Part shown: positions 57,501 to 64,000 of the stretch, one piece after another
Numbering within the stretch: position 1 is the first letter of the stretch
Layout of the letters: each line of letters begins with the position of its first letter
Source of the DNA: an uncultured Pelagibacteraceae bacterium
Lineage (GTDB): Bacteria; Pseudomonadota; Alphaproteobacteria; Pelagibacterales; Pelagibacteraceae
Length of the DNA stretch: 64,000 nucleotides
Reading direction: 5' to 3'
NCBI GenBank assembly: GCA_902621345.1
Contig: CACNLV010000001.1
Coordinates: 868,001 to 932,000, forward strand
The notes under the pieces: generated by a model
The model's input: the letters and a program-made list of their open reading frames with translations, nothing else
The model's database searches: none
What the model was told of the DNA's origin: nothing
Translations under genes and position numbers: made by a program

Positions 57501-58832
57501 TTATTTTATTTTTTTTGATATGATATTAACACATTTAGATAAAAGTATTTCATTTGCACTTTCTGCCATGACTCTTATTTTGGACTCAGTTCCTGATTTT
57601 CTGACCAAAATTCTTCCATGGCCCTTGATTAATTTTTCTGCAATTTTTATAGTTTTTTTTATATCTGGTCTATAAATAATTTTTTTATCTTTGACATTGA
57701 TATTCTGTAAAAGCTGAGGTGTTTTTTTAAATTTATCAAAAAATTCACTTGCCTTTTTCCCCTTTCTTAAAGCGTAAAGAGCTTCCAAAGCCACAAGTAA
57801 ACCATCTCCTGTAGTTGCAAATTTACCCAAAATTATGTGACCTGATTGCTCACCACCCAGATTAAATCTATATTTTTGCATTTTTTCTTTAACATACCTG
57901 TCGCCAACATCAGCCCTAATAAATTTTATTCCCTTTGATTTAAAATATTTTTCTAAACCATAGTTAGACATTAAAGTGCCAACTACTCCTCCTTTTAGCA
58001 TTTTTTTATGTTGCCATCTCGTTGCTAAAGCTGCAATAATTTGATCTCCATCTATTATGTTACTTTTCTCATCACACATTATAATTCTATCAGCATCCCC
58101 ATCTAAAGATATGCCAATGTGAGCTTTGTATTTTTTAACTGCCGATTTAATTTTTCTTGGAAAAGTTGAACCACAGTTATGGTTTATATTTAAACCATTC
58201 GGATTTATGCCAATTGGTATGACTTTAGCTCCTAGTGATCTTAACAACTCAGGCCCTGCTTTATAACCCGCACCATTAGCACAATCGATAACAATTCTTA
58301 ATCCTCTTAGATTAAACTCTTTTGGAAAATTTTTTTTTAATATTTCAATATATTTTTTTGTGCCAGTTTCCAATCTTTTAACTCGTCCTAATTTTCTAGG
58401 TTGAGAAAGATATTTTGAAATTTTTTCGTCTATAAGACTCTCAATTTTTTTTTCAATTTTATCTGACAATTTCATCCCATCAGGACCAAATAACTTTAAA
58501 CCATTATCGTAGTGTGGATTATGTGAGGCTGTAATCATTATTCCCATATTGGCTTTCATTTTCTTTGTAAGCATAGCCAATCCATTAGTTGGTAAGGGTC
58601 CAAGGGTGTAAACATGCATACCTGCAGATGCTAAGCCTGAAACAAGGGCAGGTTCAAGTGTATATCCAGATAATCTAGTATCTTTAGCTATAATAGCTAT
58701 TTGTTTTTTTTTTTTTTGAGATTTGAAATAAGTTCCGCTTGCAAGTCCAAATTTGAAAAACATGTCACCATTTATATATTGACTATTAATAGCTCCTCTT
58801 ATTCCATCAGTGCCAAAGTATTTTTTTGTCAT
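57501..58832 (-). CDS. glmM: Phosphoglucosamine mutase GlmM
   Basis: A 443-residue alpha-D-phosphohexomutase that converts glucosamine-6-P to glucosamine-1-P for peptidoglycan and LPS. FGTDGIRG lies at residues 6-13, the phosphoserine loop is TASHNPHYDNG, the metal loop is DGDADR and the phosphate-binding end is RKSGTESKIRVM. It begins at the last base of folP, in the conserved ftsH-folP-glmM order. Confidence 0.96.
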   Translation of the reverse strand: MTKKYFGTDGIRGAINSQYINGDMFFKFGLASGTYFKSQKKKKQIAIIAKDTRLSGYTLEPALVSGLASAGMHVYTLGPLPTNGLAMLTKKMKANMGIMITASHNPHYDNGLKLFGPDGMKLSDKIEKKIESLIDEKISKYLSQPRKLGRVKRLETGTKKYIEILKKNFPKEFNLRGLRIVIDCANGAGYKAGPELLRSLGAKVIPIGINPNGLNINHNCGSTFPRKIKSAVKKYKAHIGISLDGDADRIIMCDEKSNIIDGDQIIAALATRWQHKKMLKGGVVGTLMSNYGLEKYFKSKGIKFIRADVGDRYVKEKMQKYRFNLGGEQSGHIILGKFATTGDGLLVALEALYALRKGKKASEFFDKFKKTPQLLQNINVKDKKIIYRPDIKKTIKIAEKLIKGHGRILVRKSGTESKIRVMAESANEILLSKCVNIISKKIK

Positions 58833-59884
58833 TAATTTTTAATTAACTCACTAAAAACCTTAATTCCTTGTATTACCTCATTTACATCATGGATTCTCAA
58901 TATTTGTATACCTTGCATCATCAGGAATATTGAAGATGCCATTGTTCCACCAATTCTATTAATACTGTCATTTTTTTTAGATATTTCTTTAATAAACCTT
59001 TTTCTAGAATTTCCTACAAGTATAGGAAAGCCAAGAGAATGAAAAATAGAAATTCCTCTAATTAGATTCATATTATGTTTCAAATTTTTTCCAAATCCAA
59101 TACCAGGATCTAAAATTATATTATTGTGCTTAATGCCCTTGGATCTTAGTAAGTTAATCTTTTGTTCGAAAAAATCGTAAATATCTAGTAGTTCATTTTT
59201 ATAATTAGGGTTTTTTTGCATATTTTCCGGTATTCCTGTTGAATGTTGGATAATAAAAGGAATCTTATTTTTTTTTAAAACTGTTAAAGTCTTGGAATCG
59301 TAGTTTAAACCAGACACATCATTTATTAACTTTACTCCTAATTCAATCCCTTTCTGCATAATTTTTGATTTTCTTGTATCTAAAGAAATTGGGAGTTTAT
59401 TTACAATTAATCTTAAAATCTTATTAATTCTTTTCCACTCATTTTTTTCATTAACTGGCTTCGAACCTGGTCTGGTCGACTCTCCGCCAACATCAATTAA
59501 ATCTGCTCCTTTTTTATACAAATTTATTGCGTGAGTTATACCCTTTTTTTTTGAATTAAATTTTCCTCCATCTGAAAAACTATCAGGAGTTAAGTTCAAT
59601 ACTCCTAATATATTTGGAATTTTTTTAAAATTTAAGTTTGAAAAGTTTCTTTTTTTTGAATTAATTTTTTTTAAATCGGAATTTATTTTTTTTCTCAAAA
59701 TTTTTGGCAAATTTTTTATTTGATCTATAGAAATTCTTTTTTTTGATTTTCTCGTAATAATTTCTATATGATCAAAGGAAATTTCTTTAATTTGATGTAA
59801 AGATATAGATTTTTTTTTCTCTACTAATTGTTTTGATAATTTTCCATAGTAGAAATTACACGCTCTTGTGTAATATCCACTCAT
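58832..59884 (-). CDS. folP: Dihydropteroate synthase FolP with an N-terminal extension
   Basis: A 350-residue protein; the catalytic TIM-barrel starts at about residue 90 with GVLNLTPDSFSDGG, then DVGGESTRPGSKPV, INDVSGL and DPGIGFGKNLKHN. It joins pABA to the pterin in folate synthesis and is the target of sulfonamides. Roughly 90 Lys/Ile-rich residues precede the barrel, where E. coli FolP (282 residues) has about 17. The extension has no motif that I recognise. Confidence 0.94.
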   Translation of the reverse strand: MSGYYTRACNFYYGKLSKQLVEKKKSISLHQIKEISFDHIEIITRKSKKRISIDQIKNLPKILRKKINSDLKKINSKKRNFSNLNFKKIPNILGVLNLTPDSFSDGGKFNSKKKGITHAINLYKKGADLIDVGGESTRPGSKPVNEKNEWKRINKILRLIVNKLPISLDTRKSKIMQKGIELGVKLINDVSGLNYDSKTLTVLKKNKIPFIIQHSTGIPENMQKNPNYKNELLDIYDFFEQKINLLRSKGIKHNNIILDPGIGFGKNLKHNMNLIRGISIFHSLGFPILVGNSRKRFIKEISKKNDSINRIGGTMASSIFLMMQGIQILRIHDVNEVIQGIKVFSELIKN

Positions 59885-59890
59885 TATTTA

Positions 59891-61798
59891 TTAATGAACG
59901 ATTTTTGGTTTTAAGCCCATCGCGCCTAGAGCAGAACTTTTATCATCTTTATCTTCTGGTTTATCTAATATTTTATCTTTTGGATAAACATTTTTATTAA
60001 TAATGTTTTCTATTTCCTCCCCGGTCAATGTTTCATAAGTGATTAACGCCTTAGCAATTTTATGTAAATCATCTATTTTTTCAGTTAATATTTTCTTTGC
60101 TTGATTATAACCCTCATCAACTAGTTTTCTTATTTCTTTATCAATTTTTTGAGCTACAGCTTCTGATACAGACTGTGTCTGTGTTACTGATCTACCTAAA
60201 AAAACCTCTTCTTGATTTTCACCGTATTCAACAGGTCCCATTTCCTCACTCATGCCATACTTAGTTACCATAGCTCTTGCAAGTTGAGTTGCTTGATTTA
60301 TATCTGATCCTGTCCCTCCACCAGCTCCTGTGGTAATATCATCTTTACCAAAAATAAGTTCTTCTGCCACTCTGCCACCAAAGCACACTGCTAATCTAGC
60401 TTTAAGATATTTTATAGAGTAACCATGCTTATCTCTTTCGGGTAGGTTCATCACCATACCCAAAGCTCTTCCCCTTGGGATTATTGTTGCTTTATGAATT
60501 GGATCGTAACTAGGCATATTAAATGAAACTAAAGCATGTCCACCTTCATGGTAAGCAGTAAGTTTTTTTTCATCCTCAGTCATGACCATGGATCTTCTTT
60601 CAGCTCCCATCATTACTTTATCTTTTGCCTCCTCAAACTCCATTAAAGTAACTATTCTCTTATTTTTTCTCGCAGCTAATAATGCTGCCTCATTAACAAG
60701 ATTTGCTAAGTCTGCGCCTGAAAAGCCTGGAGTGCCTCTTGCAATGGTTCTTAAATTTACATCTGGAGCCATCTTAATTTTTTTTACGTGTACCTTTAAT
60801 ATCTTTTCTCTACCTATAATGTCAGGATTTGATACAACAACTTGTCTATCAAACCTTCCTGGTCTAAGCAAAGCAGGGTCTAAAACATCTGGTCTGTTAG
60901 TTGCAGCGATTATAATTACGCCCTCATTAGTATCAAAACCATCCATCTCTACTAAAAGCTGATTAAGTGTTTGCTCTCTCTCATCGTTTCCCCCTCCTAA
61001 ACCTGCTCCACGACTTCTACCAACAGCATCGATTTCATCAATAAAAATTATACATGGAGAATTTTTTTTACCTTGTTCAAACATATCTCGAACTCTTGAT
61101 GCACCAACCCCAACAAACATTTCTACAAAATCTGAACCAGATATTGTGAAAAATGGTACACCTGCTTCCCCAGCAATAGCTCTTGCTAGTAAAGTTTTAC
61201 CTGTACCAGGAGGACCCACTAACAAAGCTCCTCTTGGAATTTTTCCACCAAGTCTACTAAATTTTTTTGGGTCTTTTAAAAATTCCACAATTTCCTCAAC
61301 TTCCTCTTTAGCTTCCTCTACTCCTGCAACATCATTAAAGGTTACTTTTCCTTTAAGCTCATTCATCATTTTGGCTTTTGATCTACCAAAGCCCATTGCT
61401 CCACCTTTGCCACCTTGCATTTGTCTCATAAAGAAAATCCATACTGCAATTAATAACAACATTGGAAACCAAGAAAGTAGTACGCCAAACAATGACGGCA
61501 TTTTTTCTTCAATTGGAGCTGCAGAAATGCTGACACCTTTTTCTGAAAGTTTTTCTATTAAATTTGGGTCGTTTGGTGAATATGTAGTGAAATTATTTCC
61601 GTTTGAATAAGTTCCTTTTATATTGTTTCCTTGAATTTCGACTTTCACAACTTCGCCGTTATCAACAGCCGTCAAAAATTCTGAGAATATTACTTTATTG
61701 TTACCGCGAATGTTTGCCTGGGGATTTTTGAACATGTTGTAAAGACCTATCGTCAAAAAAACTATGATTGCCCACATTGCTATATTTTTAAGATTCAT
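59891..61798 (-). CDS. ftsH: ATP-dependent zinc metalloprotease FtsH
   Basis: A 635-residue membrane protease. Two membrane segments (about 6-20 and 105-123) flank a periplasmic domain. The AAA module has Walker A GPPGTGKT, Walker [13 protein letters not shown] and the [22 protein letters not shown]. The zinc site is HEGGH. It degrades membrane proteins and regulators such as sigma-32 and is controlled by HflKC (both present in the window). Confidence 0.97.
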   Translation of the reverse strand: MNLKNIAMWAIIVFLTIGLYNMFKNPQANIRGNNKVIFSEFLTAVDNGEVVKVEIQGNNIKGTYSNGNNFTTYSPNDPNLIEKLSEKGVSISAAPIEEKMPSLFGVLLSWFPMLLLIAVWIFFMRQMQGGKGGAMGFGRSKAKMMNELKGKVTFNDVAGVEEAKEEVEEIVEFLKDPKKFSRLGGKIPRGALLVGPPGTGKTLLARAIAGEAGVPFFTISGSDFVEMFVGVGASRVRDMFEQGKKNSPCIIFIDEIDAVGRSRGAGLGGGNDEREQTLNQLLVEMDGFDTNEGVIIIAATNRPDVLDPALLRPGRFDRQVVVSNPDIIGREKILKVHVKKIKMAPDVNLRTIARGTPGFSGADLANLVNEAALLAARKNKRIVTLMEFEEAKDKVMMGAERRSMVMTEDEKKLTAYHEGGHALVSFNMPSYDPIHKATIIPRGRALGMVMNLPERDKHGYSIKYLKARLAVCFGGRVAEELIFGKDDITTGAGGGTGSDINQATQLARAMVTKYGMSEEMGPVEYGENQEEVFLGRSVTQTQSVSEAVAQKIDKEIRKLVDEGYNQAKKILTEKIDDLHKIAKALITYETLTGEEIENIINKNVYPKDKILDKPEDKDDKSSALGAMGLKPKIVH

Positions 61799-61861
61799 AC
61801 CCTTAAAATAAGAATTATTTAAGATTTAACAAGTGACAATTTTGGTTCATATTGATGAAAG

Positions 61862-62890
61862 TTATTGTTCTTTTGAGATAATGACTGTTTGGTTGACTTT
61901 TTCGATCAAACAACTCCCCAATGTGCTCTTAGAAAAGGAATTTTTTTGAATATTTTTGATAATTCTCTCAATTTTTTTTCCTCTTACAGAGTAATATTTT
62001 TTACTCACAAAACTTAACGAGTCAGTTAAAGATCTAAATACTATCTCATAAGGTTGTTTAAAAAATTTGTCGTTTAAAATTAGATATTTTTTTTTACTTG
62101 AAAAAAAAGAATTATTTTCTAGATTTTTTTTAACATGATAATTAACTACATCATTTGATCTTTTTAAATTTTCAATTGTTTTTATAAATTTATTTTGATC
62201 TAACCCATCATTTTCAAGTCCCTTCAAAAGTTTTCTTATTCTCACCCTTTGAAACTTTTCATCATTATTTGACGGATCTTTAACAAAAAAATTAAAAACC
62301 TTTTTAGAAATAAAAACTAAATCTTTTTTTTTTTGATTTATTAAAGGTCTTAAAATTATAAAATTATGTAATTTAGTTTTTTCACTCAATGAAACTAAAC
62401 CTTTAAGTCCACTACCCCTCAAAATTCTTATAAAAAAATTTTCAAATAAGTCCTCTTGATGGTGGCCTAATAATATATGTTTTATCCCATGCTTTTTACA
62501 TTTAGATAGCAAAAGTTCAAATCTTTTTGCTCTTGCTACTGATTGAATGTTATTGACAGGCTTTTTTCCATACCAATATAAAATTTCTGCATTTATTTGA
62601 AATTTACCAAGTATTTTTTTTACATATTTTGCCTCTATAGTAGACTCTGGTCTTAATTTATGATCGATAATATAAAATTTAGCTCTGATTTTTTTTTGAA
62701 GCGAATAAATTTTAGAGAGAAAAGCTAATGCAAGACTATCTGGACCCCCGGATACCGCAACTACAAAATTTTCATCAATATTTATAGACTTAGCAAATTT
62801 TTTATAAATTAGGCTAATTTTTTTATTGTTTAACTTACTCTTTAGTACTTTAGGAATTTTGATTTTTGCACTCAAATTTTTGAGACTCAT
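61862..62890 (-). CDS. tilS: tRNA(Ile)-lysidine synthase TilS
   Basis: A 342-residue PP-loop ATPase. The motif SGGPDSLALAFLSK (near residue 46) and LLGHHQEDLFENFFIRILRGSGLKGL are diagnostic. It converts C34 of tRNA-Ile2 to lysidine so that AUA is read as Ile. It is shorter than E. coli TilS (432) and lacks much of the C-terminal domain. It follows cpoB with a 41-base overlap if the annotated frames are used. Confidence 0.93.
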   Translation of the reverse strand: MSLKNLSAKIKIPKVLKSKLNNKKISLIYKKFAKSINIDENFVVAVSGGPDSLALAFLSKIYSLQKKIRAKFYIIDHKLRPESTIEAKYVKKILGKFQINAEILYWYGKKPVNNIQSVARAKRFELLLSKCKKHGIKHILLGHHQEDLFENFFIRILRGSGLKGLVSLSEKTKLHNFIILRPLINQKKKDLVFISKKVFNFFVKDPSNNDEKFQRVRIRKLLKGLENDGLDQNKFIKTIENLKRSNDVVNYHVKKNLENNSFFSSKKKYLILNDKFFKQPYEIVFRSLTDSLSFVSKKYYSVRGKKIERIIKNIQKNSFSKSTLGSCLIEKVNQTVIISKEQ

Positions 62891-63833
62891 ATTTAGCTTT
62901 TTGTATCACAGACTGATTGGCATCTGGATATTGTTTTTCCACACCATTAATCATTTTGCAACCTTGGTCTTTCTCTCCTATCTGAACCATTGATACACCT
63001 AACTTTAATAAATTTACAGGAGCTTTTTCACCTTTAGGGTATTTTTGGTATCCTTCTAAATATGCAGATGCAGCATCAGTATAAAGCTGTCTTATTCTAA
63101 AAGTTTCTGCATACCAATATTGTGCATTGCCAGCAAGTTTGTGCTCTGGATTTATTTGTACAAATTCTCTAAACGCTCTTTCTGCTGTAGAATAATCACC
63201 AACCTTTAAAAAGCTTGTAGCAAATTCATATTGATTTTCTGGTGACTCGCTTGGAAGAATTTTTTCTTCAGCTTGGAATGTCTCTGTAATAACTGTTGCA
63301 GTTGAATCAATTGATTGGGTTTGTTGAACTGTTTCATTTGTATTCGTGTCTTTATAAGATATTGAACCAAGATCTTGTGGTTGTGAACTGCCAGGTAAAA
63401 TTTTATCCTTGGAATTTTGAGTTAAAGTCTTTCTATCGCCATTCAAACTCGAAGCATTTTCTAAATCCTGAAATCTTATTTGATTATCGGCTTGAACTTT
63501 TGACAATCTATTTGATAGTTTATCAAGTTTAAAGTTAATCTCTTCGAATCTGTTTGTTAAATTTTGAAATTGTGTTTCAATTTCAGTGAGTTTTAATAAG
63601 TGTCTTGTTAATACGTCTTCTGAATTGGGCTCTAAAGATGTATCTGAATTATTAATTTCATTATTTAAGATTGTTGATCCTGAATAAACCGCTCTTTCAA
63701 GTGTTTTAATGTCTTTTTGCAATTGTTCTATAGTTTCATAAATATTATGATTGTCTGCCATTAAATGTGAAGAGAGCGAGAAATAAATTATTGATAAAAT
63801 TCCAAATTTTAATTTTTTAATGAACTTTATCAT
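62850..63833 (-). CDS. cpoB: Cell division coordinator CpoB (YbgF), TPR protein of the Tol-Pal cluster
   Basis: A periplasmic protein of about 327 residues. I choose the ATG at 63831-63833, which starts a signal peptide (MIKFIKKLKFGILSIIYF, cleavage near HLMA); a longer frame begins at 63881. A coiled coil (about 30-110) precedes a Ser/Gln-rich linker and C-terminal TPR repeats (EYATSF-type YEFATSFLKVGDYSTAERAF, GNAQYWYAETFR). It coordinates outer-membrane constriction with PBP1b and Tol. It lies after pal as usual. Confidence 0.92.
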   Translation of the reverse strand: MIKFIKKLKFGILSIIYFSLSSHLMADNHNIYETIEQLQKDIKTLERAVYSGSTILNNEINNSDTSLEPNSEDVLTRHLLKLTEIETQFQNLTNRFEEINFKLDKLSNRLSKVQADNQIRFQDLENASSLNGDRKTLTQNSKDKILPGSSQPQDLGSISYKDTNTNETVQQTQSIDSTATVITETFQAEEKILPSESPENQYEFATSFLKVGDYSTAERAFREFVQINPEHKLAGNAQYWYAETFRIRQLYTDAASAYLEGYQKYPKGEKAPVNLLKLGVSMVQIGEKDQGCKMINGVEKQYPDANQSVIQKAKYESQKFECKNQNS

Positions 63834-63859
63834 TGGTAATGTTATTATTAAAATAATGG

Positions 63860-63899
63860 CAAAAAAAAGACCCTCAAACATTACACGTTTAAGGGTCTT
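63860..63899 (-). terminator. Rho-independent terminator between pal and cpoB
   Basis: On the minus strand AAGACCCT (63892-63899 read as complement) pairs with AGGGTCTT (63867-63874), with a further AAAC/GTTT inner stem, and is followed by a run of eight T. It would end or attenuate pal transcripts before cpoB. Confidence 0.75.
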
Positions 63900-63910
63900 A
63901 AACTAAAAAA

Positions 63911-64000
63911 CTAATTTGCTTTTACTGTTACAGATCTTCTATTTTTTGACCAAGCTAAAGGGTTAGAACCTGAATCAACTGGTCGCTCTTTTCCATAACT
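63911..64000 (-). CDS. pal: Peptidoglycan-associated lipoprotein Pal (C-terminal fragment)
   Basis: Only the last 29 codons are in the window. The residues SYGKERPVDSGSNPLAWSKN followed by RRSVTVKAN and a stop match the C-terminal end of the OmpA-like domain of Pal, where SYGKERP and the NRR segment contact peptidoglycan. The gene continues beyond the right edge. It precedes cpoB, as expected in the tol-pal cluster. Confidence 0.9.
   Translation of the reverse strand, partial: SYGKERPVDSGSNPLAWSKNRRSVTVKAN

Overview
The window looks like a chromosomal segment of a free-living marine alphaproteobacterium of the SAR11 / Pelagibacterales type. The evidence is very AT-rich DNA, almost no non-coding space, genes that overlap by 1-17 bases, a circularly permuted two-piece tmRNA (typical of Alphaproteobacteria), and alphaproteobacterial gene orders such as mreBCD-mrdAB, hflKC-DUF2065-degP and ftsH-folP-glmM. 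The species assignment is inference from these patterns; no database search was possible. Nearly every gene has a recognisable family.

Layout. 1-10 kb (minus strand): one unbroken run of amino-acid transport genes. It holds a complete LIV-type ABC importer (substrate-binding protein, LivH, LivM, LivG, LivF), an unrecognised periplasmic protein inserted between livH and livM, an AzlCD exporter, a CsiD/GlaH-type glutarate hydroxylase, a divergent P5C-reductase-like protein, and a second LivG-LivF-LivH set that runs off the left edge. 10-12.9 kb: a LysE exporter, a possible 22-residue leader ORF with a long hairpin, a TIGR03643/DUF2805 protein, glutaredoxin, and two surface proteins, one of which is an inverse-autotransporter barrel without a passenger. 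13-17.4 kb (minus): an operon-like cassette of a D-amino-acid dehydrogenase-like flavoprotein, an EamA transporter, a D-2-hydroxyacid dehydrogenase, an HDAC-family amidohydrolase and MsrB. 17.4-23.2 kb: the rod-shape operon. 23.2-28.2 kb: branched-chain amino-acid synthesis (leuA, ilvC, ilvH, ilvB). 28.2-33.6 kb: miaA, degP, DUF2065, hflC, hflK and divergent mrp. 33.6-36.7 kb: a beta-propeller/beta-barrel surface protein and thyX.

36.75-38.61 kb is the most unusual locus. The permuted ssrA (tmRNA) gene is followed by a 1.6 kb insert that ends in a perfect 25-bp copy of the last bases of the tmRNA coding piece. The insert carries a McrB-N-terminal-like (DUF3578) plus HNH endonuclease gene, translationally coupled to a small secreted protein. 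This looks like a minimal defence island integrated at the tmRNA gene, with no integrase visible.

38.6-64 kb is housekeeping: ppdK, glyS, glyQ, sppA-like, ispB, pdxH, aroC, dxs, ispA, xseB, tsaC, an ABC-2 exporter, tRNA-Arg(TCG), rluD, rpoH, purA, thiD, glmM, folP, ftsH, tilS, cpoB and the C-terminus of pal. Several convergent genes share overlapping stop codons, and a pair of divergent promoters abut directly, so compaction is visible at base level.
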